Made by a program: the position numbers and the translations under genes
Shown here: positions 1 through 46,485 of the stretch, piece after piece
How positions within the stretch are numbered: position 1 is the first letter of the stretch
Layout of the letters: every line of letters begins with the position of its first letter
The notes under the pieces: model-generated
What the model was told of the DNA's origin: nothing
Seen by the model: only the letters and a program-made list of their open reading frames with translations
The model's database searches: none
NCBI GenBank assembly: GCA_029204225.1
Contig: CM055092.1
Location: 58,671,296 to 58,735,295, forward strand
Source: Diphasiastrum complanatum
Taxonomy: Eukaryota; Streptophyta; Lycopodiopsida; Lycopodiales; Lycopodiaceae
Reading direction: 5' to 3'
Length of the DNA: 64,000 nucleotides

Positions 1-737
1 AAAACAAGATATGCCCAGTTTGGTCCATCAAAGAAGTCAAAACAGATCAAAAGGAAATATTAATGTTTATTCAAAGGAATCATCTAACTTCTATACGATC
101 TTTGATTGAGTACAAGGATCAAATATGGGTTGCTCTTATGCTCTAAGAGATGTTTTTGCTATGTGATGTATTCTACACACTCACTCCAGCCCTTAGCGAT
201 TGATTACATCCTGTTTCTCTAGGAGATGGACTAGGAATATTGATGCCAGCTCGGAAGATGATCATCTTATTTCTTTCAAACATCGTGACCAATGGATGAA
301 AGTGCAATATGTTTCACATTGACAACCTAAATGGCATCCCAAAATGGTCCTTCAAAATTTGCAAGCATGGAGCATACAAACACCCAGACACACACACACA
401 CACACGCACGTGTGTGTGCGCACGCACACGTGCGTGCACACACTTGGTCTTTATCTTGTCAATTAAGGCACTGTTTCTTCCTTGTAAATTGATGATTTTG
501 ATTGCAAATGCCCAAGTTTTCAAATATGATGTTTTTTTAAGTCCTTTTTTGGCTTGTTAAATAGCCTTGCATCATGCGATTCTCCTTCTTCCACGTGTAA
601 ACATTTGTTAAAGCTTTTAAGTATTACAAATTTACAATAGGTAGAGATTACCTAAAATTCTCCTTTTCTACAGGCATCAATCTGAAGCTTTGTCCAAACC
701 TCTCCATTTGATTCATCATAACCATGTATTCCTACTG

Positions 738-741
<4 letters not shown>
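1..741. other. Intronic or downstream DNA, no gene seen; CA/TG-rich microsatellite
   Basis: AT-rich sequence with an imperfect (CA)n/(TG)n stretch at about 390-441. The open frames over this microsatellite are composition artefacts. By gene order it belongs to the intron after PRP16 exon 12. The last bases before 742 form the flank beside the LINE array's (CT)n tail. Confidence 0.5.

Positions 742-789
<48 letters not shown>
742..789. repeat. (AG)n microsatellite, tail of LINE copy A
   Basis: Uninterrupted AG dinucleotides (CT on the element's strand) directly after the AATAAAGCTT end of the LINE. Confidence 0.95.
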
Positions 790-791
<2 letters not shown>

Positions 792-1042
792 CTTTATTAA
801 CGTCTTTTCCATGCCAAAAGGCGTATAAGACGAGCAAGTACATCAAGTAAAGTGGACTCAAGATGGAGCAGTGCCGTCAACCAACATAACTGAAAAACAA
901 TCTAACTAAGAAGAGGATAGTGTCCAGGATTATATGGTACGAAGACCATTTACAAATTCAACTGGCATCTCTTCAGTGCTCTAACTCTCACACTAACTCT
1001 GAATAATCTCAGATATCTCATTAGTAGCAACATGTTTAATAT

Positions 1043-2104
1043 CTATAAAGCGAATGATACCATCCTATAGATCAGCCGCTTTCCATTCGTTATAGCCTCC
1101 TGTTTTGCCTTTTTCCGTTCTTGAACCTGAATGAAAGTAAGGTCTTCATCCAGGTATATCGTAGTGCCCCGCAGTGTAGATCTCTTCCCTAGCACTTCAT
1201 GACGGCCAGTTGCAGATGCAAACCGTCTAACAAGAGTGTATGGGTCTTTCTTAGGTCGCCATGCAGTATCCATATCCTTGTGGTGGTGTTGAAGACTCTC
1301 TTCAAGAAACTTTTTAGCTTCACCAACAGCATCATGGGAGTTCGTAATACCTCTGACTCGGATATTAAGAGCCTTTTGCTCTCGCAAACGGCTCTCGGGG
1401 AACGTAGCCGAGATAAAAGAAGATGGAGGTGATAGAACAGCAGTATTAGGACCTTTAAGCACATCTGCCCAGGATTGGACAGCGGTATGATGCTGTTCCA
1501 CTTGACTTTCAAGCTGTTGGATCTTAGCTGACGTAGTCGAATGAGAGAAAGCTTCGATTTTGATGGTTGTAACTTCTTTCTTGAGATCTGCGATAGACGA
1601 ATCTAGTTTCTGAAGGTGAGATTGTACAGCTTGGATCGTAGCTTCAAGAGAAAGAAGTGTTTTTCGATGGTCGTTGAGATATTCATATGATCGTAACTGA
1701 TCTGCACGAATGACGGAGATCATAAAGGCTGGAGGCACAGGTGATTCCTCTTCTAGAATGGATTCACTATTAGTGAGAAGAGGATCTGACGGAGAAATAG
1801 GGATTGCAACCGGAATAGAAGATGCGATTCCAGATGCAGATGCGATGATTCCACCTGAAGCAGGTACAACAACGATGGAGATGGATTCCGGGACAGCAAG
1901 TACAGGGGCAGGTGCAACAGCAGCGATGGAGATGGATTCCCGGCCAGGAGGACGCGGTGCAGGGTGCAGAATGGCGGTTTCTAGGCCAGCAGGGCGCGAT
2001 GGAGCGTGGGGGGAATTACCTCCCCCCCTCTTGCGTGGAGCCATCAGAAAAAGGTGGAGAACGTTGGAGCAGGCGGCTAGAAGGCAGCAGCGATGGAGGA
2101 GCAA
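1043..2104 (-). CDS. LINE ORF1 protein (coiled coil plus L1-ORF1-like C-terminal domain)
   Basis: Open frame of 353 codons; a better start may be the internal Met of MAPRKRGGGNSPHAPSRPAG at about 2044, because the residues before it are Cys/Leu-rich and unlike an ORF1 start. Order: Pro/Ser/Ile-rich low-complexity N-terminus, predicted coiled coil (about residues 130-215, heptad-like Leu/Lys/Gln/Glu), an RRM-like segment beginning near EQKALNIRVRGI, then RGTTIYLDEDLT near residue 311 and a basic ERKKAKQEA stretch. The RGT-x-LDEDLT block resembles the C-terminal RNA-binding domain of L1-type ORF1 proteins. The family role is RNA binding and RNP assembly. No stop interrupts it, unlike the homologous ORF1 of copy C, so it may still be translatable. 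There is no zinc knuckle. Confidence 0.75.
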   Translation of the reverse strand: MLLHRCCLLAACSNVLHLFLMAPRKRGGGNSPHAPSRPAGLETAILHPAPRPPGRESISIAAVAPAPVLAVPESISIVVVPASGGIIASASGIASSIPVAIPISPSDPLLTNSESILEEESPVPPAFMISVIRADQLRSYEYLNDHRKTLLSLEATIQAVQSHLQKLDSSIADLKKEVTTIKIEAFSHSTTSAKIQQLESQVEQHHTAVQSWADVLKGPNTAVLSPPSSFISATFPESRLREQKALNIRVRGITNSHDAVGEAKKFLEESLQHHHKDMDTAWRPKKDPYTLVRRFASATGRHEVLGKRSTLRGTTIYLDEDLTFIQVQERKKAKQEAITNGKRLIYRMVSFAL

Positions 2105-2156
2105 AGATTAGCAGCAGCAGCCATCGCGCTCAGGCAGCCATCGTCAAGCAGCCATC

Positions 2157-2160
<4 letters not shown>

Positions 2161-2202
<42 letters not shown>

Positions 2203-2332
2203 AGAAGAAGAAGCTTTATTAACGTCATTTCCATGCCAAAAGGCGTATAAGACGAACAAGTACATCAGGTAAGTGGAACCAAGACAGAGCAATGCCGTCA
2301 AACAACATAACTAAAAAACCAAACTAACTAAG

Positions 2333-2338
<6 letters not shown>
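2161..2338 (-). mobile_element. LINE copy B: 5'-truncated 3' end with (CT)n tail
   Basis: About 140 bp of 3' UTR (2200-2338) nearly identical to the 3' end of copy A, ending AATAAAGCTT then (CTT)n and (CT)n at 2161-2199. Its 5' end begins CCTCTTCTTAG directly against the (CT)n tail of copy C at 2339-2389, typical of 5' truncation during target-primed insertion. Confidence 0.8.

Positions 2339-2389
<51 letters not shown>
2339..2389. repeat. (AG)n microsatellite, tail of LINE copy C
   Basis: AG dinucleotides joining the AAAGCTTTCTTT end of copy C to the truncated 5' end of copy B. Confidence 0.95.
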
Positions 2390-2393
<4 letters not shown>

Positions 2394-2597
2394 AAGCTTT
2401 ATTAATGTCTTTTTCATGTCAAAAGGCATATAAGACCAAACGGAGTACATGTCAAGTATGTGAAAACCATGGGAGCGTATATAAACGTCTCCAAGGAAAA
2501 CTATGCATAAACGAGAAATGAGTAATATAACTGTAAACTACAAACTGCCAACTGTCCATAAGCGGGAGCAAGAATAGCTGCCAGGAGTAGAGTAGTG

Positions 2598-2940
2598 TCA
2601 AATAGTGTCAAATAGTGTTGTTGCTGAAAAAAGACATAATATGAGCTGTATCAGGCTGAGAAGGAGGTTCACAAGACGGTTTCCTTCGGAGTCATCATAG
2701 GCACGTTTTTTGCGACGGAGTGTGCGGTTGTACAATTGCCATGAAGAGCGGAGGAGATGGCGGGCGTGGAAACGAGCATGTGTGACAGAGTGGTGAAGGG
2801 ATCGGCATTCCGCGTCATACCACGGTGGATGGAAAAGTCGGGATGATTGTGGATGGACTGGTTTGTGTTTATGAGGTTTAGAGGGGAAAGCCAAAGTAGC
2901 CGCAGAGTGGAGACAGGTGGTGAGGAAGGCGGCTTGTGAT
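2598..2940 (-). pseudogene. LINE ORF2 post-endonuclease linker
   Basis: The frame FPSKPHKHKPVHPQSSRLFH followed by PPWYDAECRSLHHSVTHARF, then LYNRTLRRKKRAYDDS, is the linker between endonuclease and reverse transcriptase in LINE ORF2 (WY(D/N)xEC motif). It stops at about 2600 and is followed by 3' UTR instead of reverse transcriptase. Confidence 0.75.
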
Positions 2941-2954
2941 TCTAGCGATTCATT

Positions 2955-3902
2955 GTGTGGAAAAGAGTGAAGTAAGGAGGTGAGGGATTCCTGGTAGAGT
3001 GGGACAGGGAGGGGGTGGAAGGTGCATTTGGGTGCACGGGGAAGGATGGACTGGTGTTGAGGTTGTGGTGGTGGAAGTGGCCAGTAGCAAAGGATAGGAA
3101 CGAATGATCAGAGAGGGTGGTAGGGGAGATACGGAAGTTGTGAATGAGAGGAATGGATGACGGTGACCCCATGAGGTAATCAACCACACTATGACCGCCA
3201 TTGTGAGGGTGACACGTATAGCTACCAGAGTTAGGCCAGTGAGGTAGGCCAGGCCATTATAAATGGCTAACTCATGTGCCTTACCAAACTGCAACAGGTA
3301 CTCACCATATGAAGTAATAGATCCCGGTCCATCATCGGAAATCCTGGTGATCCCCAAGCTGTCACTATCAAGGGCATGAACTCGCATCTGATCTGTAGCA
3401 TCATGGAACTTTGTCTGTCGTGAAGCTATCCGGGCATTAAAATCCCCAGTGAGGAAAATATTCCCCTGCTCTGCAAATCTGATGACATCCACTGAAAGGT
3501 CCAAATAAGGTGAGCGTTGCAACACCCTCAACAAAGGAGGAGGACTCTGGAGGAAAATAGCAGGCAACAATGAAGACATCCCTGTCCAAACCAATCGCTC
3601 GTCCTGTGATACGAAGCCAAATATACCGTGCATGCTTATCATGCTTGACGAACTCAAACATCTGATGAAGGGACTCTCTGTAGAGACAAGCCACTCCTCC
3701 CGAACCACGGCCACTGGCTGATCTAGTCTCAGATCTATATACTGAATCCCATTTGTATCCCGGGAAGGTGGGTAAACTACGCACCTGGCTCTCGTGAGTC
3801 TCCATAAAAAACAATAGGTCTCGTCCAGTGATAAAGTCAATCAGATCACCTGCTGTAGAGGATGAGTGGATGCCATCACAATTCCATACCCCAATTTGAA
3901 GA
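2955..3902 (-). pseudogene. LINE ORF2 endonuclease domain (EEP fold), frameshifted
   Basis: In order on the minus strand: IGVWNCDGIHS (N-terminal Asn), LLFFMETHES (catalytic Glu), RYIWLRITGRAIG, VFIVACYFPPESS, IFLTGDFNARIAS (catalytic Asp/Asn), NGGHSVVDYLMGS and LSDHSFLSF (SDH). These are the hallmarks of the apurinic-like endonuclease that nicks target DNA in non-LTR retrotransposition. The domain is split over three frames by small indels near 3500 and 3230 and a stop near 3840, so it is inactive as it stands. All recognisable active-site motifs are otherwise present. Confidence 0.85.
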
Positions 3903-4079
3903 TGGTATGGATGGGGCCCCAGGATGCTCCCAATCCCGGGGCCCCCAAATTCCTAGCTCTGGGAACGGCTAGGAGTGCCAGCAACAAATCGTATCTGACC
4001 ATCTCGATATATGACTCGTCTACCAATCTCTCGAGCCACTTGGAAGGCTTTACGCCTCTCCTCAACCTAGATATAGGTA

Positions 4080-5186
4080 AGATCGCCATCCATATATATG
4101 GTAGTGCCACGTAACTGGGCTCTACATCGTAAAGCTTCTCTGCGGCTGTCTAGGGATGTGAAGCGAATGATCAGTGTGCTGCACCTCTGGTGGTCCTCCA
4201 AGCCGAATCTAGCCCATCAGTCACATGTCCTAGAGTGGTCTCGAGAAATCTCGTAGCCTCGGCAATGGCGTCCTGTGTGTCCGGTATCTCACGAACCCTG
4301 ATGTTATGGGCCTTTTGCTCCCTTGACCACTCTTCCGAAATGGTGGTTGAGATGACTGAGGAAATGGGGGCGCTAGGCTTGGTGCCTTTCTTTAAGACTG
4401 CTGCCCATGAATCTTTATGCTGTTCAATTTTACTCTCAAGCTCCCGTATCATGGTGGTGGTCGTTTCTGAGGCTGCAACCTGCTTATTGTTGATCACTTG
4501 CTCCAATGAGGCGACTTTGGACTGCAACAAGTCCTTTTCCTTTAGTAAGGAGACCACTACTCCTTTCAGCTGTGAAAGTTCTTGCTTCGGCTCTCATTTG
4601 GTCAGCTTCCCAGGAGGAAAATAGTTCAGTTGATTTGGAGGGAGTGTATGGGATTATTGTAAGTGGGGGGAGTCGTGGATTCTTGGGAAATAGGAATAGG
4701 AAGGAGGCCGGTAGGAATGGCCAGATTTATGGGATTGGAGATCGATGAAGATGAGGAAGAGGTGGAAGAAGAGGAAGATGAAAGAGGAGAATAAGAAGAA
4801 AGTGAAAGTGGAGAAGAAGAAGGAAGGGGGGGTGCTACATCAACAGGCAGCGCTGCCTGCGTGGCAGGCAACACTGCCACATCATCAGTCTGCAACGTGG
4901 TGAAGTCAACGAGCAGCGAGGGGGGAACTGTACCAGGGGGAGAGTCAACAGCGATGGGGTAGCAGCCAGAGGGGGGTGGGGTGATGAGGTGCCGGCTGTA
5001 GGGGAGCGAGTCCGTGTGGCGCGAGGAGGGCCTGACACTCGAGGAGGAGCTGCGCCCTGTCAGAGCCCAGTCATCAATGTGTGCCCAGTCACCAAGGATG
5101 CGCGCCCAGTCAGCTGCGTGCCCAGTCAGCAGCCAGTCAGCAGATGTGCGTTCAGCTGCGTGCCCAGATGTGCGCCCAGTCCGCAT
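4080..5186 (-). pseudogene. LINE copy C ORF1 remnant
   Basis: Two frames. The first, 4626-5186, is an Ala/Trp/Asp repeat followed by Ser/Pro-rich low complexity. The second, 4171-4557, is a coiled-coil segment (SLLKEKDLLQSKVASLEQVI) and SREQKAHNIRVREIPDTQDA, homologous to copy A ORF1. After it, RGTTIYMDGDLTYI near 4080-4114 runs into a TAG stop. The parts match copy A in order but are separated by frameshifts and stops. Confidence 0.8.
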
Positions 5187-5300
5187 CCCGTCAGCGCCCA
5201 GTCAGCAGAATGTGCGCTCAGCTGCGTGCCCAGATGTGTGCCCAGTCAGCTGCGCCAAATCCGCATCCAGTCAGCAGAAGCGTGCCCAGTCAGCGCCCAT
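5050..5300. repeat. Minisatellite in the 5' part of LINE copy C
   Basis: Repeated GCCCAGTCAGC / GCTGACTGGGC units, with a higher-order unit of about 65-75 bp seen roughly twice (around 5150-5215 and 5215-5285). It encodes the repetitive ADWLLTGHAADWA-like residues at the start of the ORF1 remnant. It begins exactly where the captured LysM segment ends. Confidence 0.7.
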
Positions 5301-5624
5301 ATCTTCTTGAGAGACTAAACGTGTCTCCCTTGTTAATATCATATGTTTGCTTTGATCTAAACTTGTGAGATGGCTTTTTACGTAGATAATTGGTTGTAAT
5401 TGAATCGTCTTTGATACTCGACTCTTCCTTCTCTCCCTGAACGTGAGATTCCAAATCTGGCACTGGACTATCAGTAACGGCTTCTGAACACTCTAGAGTT
5501 TTCTTTGGCTGAAATGACTTGAACAAACTCCAAGCAATGCCCGATGCGATCACAGCTCCTGCAGCTTTTGCTATTGTCTCGTCCTTATTCTTTTTGGCCT
5601 TGTCATCTTTGCCATTACCTGTGA
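5290..5624 (-). pseudogene. Captured fragment of a LysM-domain protein gene
   Basis: Minus strand, after an acceptor-like ACTCACAG: NGKDDKAKKNKDETIAKAAG, then AVIASGIAWSLFKSFQPKK, an acidic linker, and KQTYDINKGDTFSLSRRYG just before the frame enters the minisatellite. YDINKGDTxxLSRRYG is the start of a LysM fold (consensus KGDTLWGLSRKYG), with two residues missing after KGDT. The hydrophobic AVIASGIAWSLF segment could be a membrane anchor. Plants have nuclear-encoded LysM proteins with this arrangement; the exact parent is not known. Only one exon-like segment is present, flanked by LINE 5' sequence, so this looks like gene capture and not an intact gene. Confidence 0.55.
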
Positions 5625-5881
5625 GTGCTTGTGCGCTGGAGGGAGCTGAACGCTAGAACCTTGTTGGCTGGAGGCAGCATGAACTATGCATTGGAGGCAG
5701 GCAGAAGTTCTAAAGAGAGCAGTGGAGGCAGAACCATTTTTTGAGCGATGGAGGCAGAAGCTTGAAAGCGATGGAGGAAGCTGGAAAGCGATTGAGAGAG
5801 AGAGAGAGCATGCTGGAGCTGCCTCGGGCTTCAACGAACAGCTTCAGGATGCAGCGAGGAGCAGCCTCAGCCATGGAGGAG

Positions 5882-5888
<7 letters not shown>

Positions 5889-5919
<31 letters not shown>
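5889..5919. repeat. (AG)n microsatellite at the 5' boundary of LINE copy C
   Basis: AG dinucleotides separating host intron DNA (TTGAGTTCCACAATC on the right) from the LINE 5' region on the left. Confidence 0.9.
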
Positions 5920-43322
<37,403 letters not shown>

Positions 43323-43669
43323 TGTAACATTACCTTATGTCACCTGAAGACCTGAGACACAATAAAATCAACAAAGGAATAACTATAGGGAAGAACACAT
43401 TCAAGCAATTTTGGCAATCTCTCCAAGAGATTTGTGCTACAATTAAGGAGGCCAACTCATGGATCAGTCTTTACTTTGCTTCTCCAAAAATGTTGAGTAG
43501 CATATGAAGGCTACTAGTGAAACTCTGAACATATAACAACCTCACTGACTTTTTACAAAATTTATAAGCAGAGCTGGTAGATTCACAGAACCTACACAAA
43601 TTTCATGCATAACTAGGAATCAAAGGCTAGCCACATAGAATAATAGCCAAGCAAATATATAAGATAAAT
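43323..43669 (-). promoter_or_regulatory. PRP16: PRP16 5' UTR and proximal promoter region
   Basis: Region immediately upstream of the ATG on the minus strand. A pyrimidine/CAG acceptor-like site near 43352 may end a leader intron. No convincing TATA box was picked out. A MITE begins 350 bp upstream of the ATG. Confidence 0.4.
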
Positions 43670-44229
43670 CATAGAACTAATGAACCGTTAGCGGTTCACC
43701 ACGGTTCTGAGAACCGTACAGTGAACCGTACGGTTCTTAAATTTTTTTGCCCAGAACCGTGGTGAACCATACTGATTAATTAATTGATTAATTAATTAAT
43801 TTTTCTTTTAGTTTCCCCCCAAAAAATAACCCTAAAATATGCAAAAAAATCTGTGAAATCTGTGAATTCTGTGAAATCAGCTGTGAAATCTGTCAATCAT
43901 CTGTGAAATCTGTGAATTCTGTGAAATCATCTGTGAAATCTGTGAATACTGTGAAACCATCTGTGAAATCATCTGTGTCAAATCATCTGTATCATCTGTC
44001 AAATCATCTGTACATCATGTGAAATCTGTATCATCTGTGAACAGTATGAAATCATCTGTGAAATCTGTGAATTTGGTGATTAGTTAATTAATTAATTAAT
44101 TGATTAATTAAATAGAGGAAACGTACCACGGTTCAAGGAACCGTGGTACGGTTCCTCCCACGGTTCCCAGAACCCACGGTTCCCAGAACCCACGGTTCTG
44201 AGCCGGTTCTGAGAACCGTGGGTTCTATG
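43670..44229. mobile_element. Second hAT-like MITE with CATAGA termini and AACCG palindromes
   Basis: Left end CATAGAAC (43670) and right end GTTCTATG (to 44229) are inverted repeats. The flanks AGATAAAT and AGATGGAT could be a diverged 8 bp target duplication (6/8). Subterminal arrays of GGTTCNNNGAACC palindromes lie at both ends, with ATTAATTAAT runs inside each. The centre (43850-44070) is a tandem array of TCTGTGAAATCA-type units. No ORF. It lies immediately upstream of the PRP16 start. Confidence 0.75.
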
Positions 44230-44818
44230 AGATGGATACAGAGGCATCATCACCATCATGAAATCAACAAAAATAAATCATCTAGCATACAAGATATTTG
44301 TAATACATAAAGCCTACTTAGACAATGCCAACGTGTAGTTGATCACTGATTACTTGTTTCATCTTTAAAAAATGTCAATTTCAAGAATTAGTATGTGAAA
44401 TGTAGGATAAAGAATTAGAATGATAAAAAATAGAACGTTACAGTCCACTTGTTAGAAATGGCTCAGATATAGCATCAAAAGGTACTTTTCATCAAAATCA
44501 AATCTAACCCTAAATAAATGAAATTTATCGTTCTACCTAGATGATAACATTTGGATCCAATAGGTGGTGATTAAAATCAAAAAGGTGTTCCGGAAATATA
44601 TAAGTCACCCAATAAGTGGCATGTTGGTAAAGACCTTTCCTCTCTTTGAGATTAGGTGTTCAGCTCCAATCAACCATATAATAGGATATCCAAGAGAAAA
44701 AAATGTCAAAAGAAATAGAACTAACAATTTATACTCTTTCTCTATCGATCATTTGCTTCATTATGCCAGGGCATCACTTACAAAAGTGCGATGTGATAAG
44801 CGTGCTCATTATATCTAG
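44230..44818. other. Upstream intergenic DNA, no feature recognised
   Basis: AT-rich; one open frame at 44564-44818 without a recognised domain, possibly decayed LINE sequence leading into the endonuclease fragment that follows. Confidence 0.4.
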
Positions 44819-45005
44819 ATGAAAGTCCTTGCACATGATCTTGGATTTGACCCGCATGCATACATTGTTGTATGTTATTTGCCTCCGAAGACCACCTATG
44901 CAATTATTGACAATGCATCATTGTATGCCAACATTCTAGTAGACATCGTATCCTTTTTTGAGTATGGACACATCCTATCTTGGGGGATTTTTATGCATTC
45001 AAAAT
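44819..45005 (+). pseudogene. LINE endonuclease fragment
   Basis: DPHAYIVVCYLPPKTTYAII followed by a helix and FFEYGHILSWGIFMHSKL resembles the central part of LINE endonucleases (VCYFPP ... xxLxGDFNA), with the GDFNA motif eroded. Opposite orientation to the LINEs at 742-5919. Confidence 0.5.
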
Positions 45006-45009
45006 TATG

Positions 45010-45860
45010 AGCCCCTTTTGGCTCATATCGTATGGTGGTTCTAGGCCCTTCATTGGTCATTATAACTGCTAATGTGCTCTCCTACTGCTAATTCCTCTAT
45101 TTGTTTCATATCATTTCTATGTCAAAAATGACATTTGTGAAAGATATACCTTTTTGGTGACAAGGTTGTAAAACTTGTAGCCATGGGTATTCTCAAGATA
45201 CTTGATGAACCTACAACATAGTTCTTTTGAATCTAGTTTTTTTCTTGACTTGTCTAGGATATGTACATAGGCTATGCACCTAAAGATCCTCAAGTGACAA
45301 ACTTCAAGTTTTGGCCTATCCACCCTCCTTCACATGTTAACTTGCAAGGGTTACGTAGAAGATATGCTAAGAAATTAGAATGTACAAAGTAATGTCTGTC
45401 GCTTTAGCAGAGTAATTGTGTATCTGATCACTTCCAACAAAGTTCAATCTCTTGCACAGTATGCCTTGAACTCGTTCCCACAATATTTCCCCCATTATCA
45501 CATCTAAGTAGTATATATAAATGCTTCTATTAACATTATCAATATCTGACAAAGCGCCTCAACCTTCCAATCAATCATGTGTCCATAGGCCCACATACAC
45601 TTGAGTGCACCAATTCAAGAATTGTATTTGTTTAACTTGTCCTTTCTTCAACGTTTCACAATGTAGCTTCCTAGGGATGCAAGCTCCACACCAATAGTCT
45701 TTACTTCCATTGTAGTCTAGACATATGACTAATTCCCCTTCTTGATATATGTTAAGCAACTCAGCATTCAGGCCAAACTTGTCACGCCATAGTATATGCT
45801 TTCTAGTTAATGATACATGAATACATGCCACATGTGTCTTTGTGAGAACTCCTTCCAACT
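45010..45860 (-). mobile_element. Ty1/copia integrase-region fragment (antisense)
   Basis: On the minus strand: GELVICLDYNGSKDYWCGAC and IPRKLHCETLKKGQ (pre-integrase zinc-binding region) at 45571-45858, then HLRIFRCIAYVHILDKSRKK and LDSKELCCRFIKYLENTHGY (integrase C-terminal region) at 45117-45323. The catalytic core between them is deleted. Stops present. Confidence 0.75.
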
Positions 45861-46485
45861 AATTAAGATTCCCCTTTCTCATCCCTTTTGCTAACATTTA
45901 TTCATCTTCTAAAATTTGACACCCTTGTTTAAAGAATTTCACTTCCAATCGCTCTTCTGCCATCCAAAAGAGTAGGTTTTTTGTTATTTATCATGTATCA
46001 TCCCTCTCCTTCCTCCTCGTAAATCAAATACAATGCCAATTAACATAGCATTGATAATTATGTTGTCTCCATTATTATCACATTTATATCGGCCTCAATT
46101 GTGTAAAGGATTGAAAGGAGCACTAGTCATTTTTCATATGGGATATTGAAGCTATGCCCAAGTACTATATTGTCGATGGGAGTTCCCTTACGCAATCATG
46201 CCTATTTCAATTTTCTCACACCCCTTATCACATGCCTTTGGAGTCTTTATTGATTCCTCATGCTTCATCTTGCCTTTTGTTAAGACCATCAAGCAACACT
46301 CTCTTTTTTTCCTCTGTTCATTCAACCATGCTTGCTTGAGTTAAATCTCTTCTTTGAAATTTCCTCCATATACCTTGGGCAAATATTGGCAAAGTGTCAT
46401 GTGATGCCATACTAGTAACAAACCACGTTCTTTATGCCTCAATCCCGTCTTGCTACAATGTCCTAGTCAAACTTGTTGTCTCATC
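45861..46485. other. Intergenic DNA, nothing recognised
   Basis: CT-biased AT-rich DNA with no convincing coding or repeat signal. Confidence 0.4.

Larger units (their letters stand above)
742..2160 (-). mobile_element. LINE copy A: ORF1-only non-LTR retrotransposon with (CT)n tail
   Basis: Read on the minus strand, the element starts after a (CT)n tract at 2161-2199. It contains a long ORF1 (1043-2104) and a 3' UTR ending TTAATAAAGCTT followed by a (CT)n tail at 742-789. No endonuclease or reverse transcriptase lies between ORF1 and the 3' end, so it is a non-autonomous derivative. The 3' 140 bp match copy B at 2200-2338 and, less closely, copy C. Confidence 0.8.
2339..5919 (-). mobile_element. 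LINE copy C: ORF1 remnant plus endonuclease, no reverse transcriptase, (CT)n tail
   Basis: Minus strand, from a (CT)n tract at 5889-5919 through a 5' region rich in CCTCCATCGC motifs, a captured LysM-gene segment, a minisatellite, a broken ORF1 and an apurinic-type endonuclease domain, to a 3' end AATAAAGCTTTCTTT followed by (CT)n at 2339-2389. The expected reverse transcriptase (more than 2 kb) is missing: the post-endonuclease linker joins the 3' UTR at about 2600. The 5' boundary is inferred from its resemblance to copy A's 5' end. Confidence 0.7.

Noticed and set aside
309-560. Open frames over the CA/TG microsatellite
   Set aside because: The frames exist on both strands only because the dinucleotide repeat lacks stops; there is no domain or splice context.
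652-861. Open frame ending in poly Ser-Leu
   Set aside because: It is the (CT)n LINE tail read as protein, together with 3' UTR.
1199-2250. Plus-strand open frames opposite LINE ORF1
   Set aside because: Shadows of the minus-strand ORF1, which alone shows coiled-coil and RGTTIYLDEDLT motifs.
43850-44070. TCTGTGAAATCA tandem array as a CRISPR-like or satellite array
   Set aside because: The units vary in length with no unique spacers, and the array lies wholly inside a MITE.
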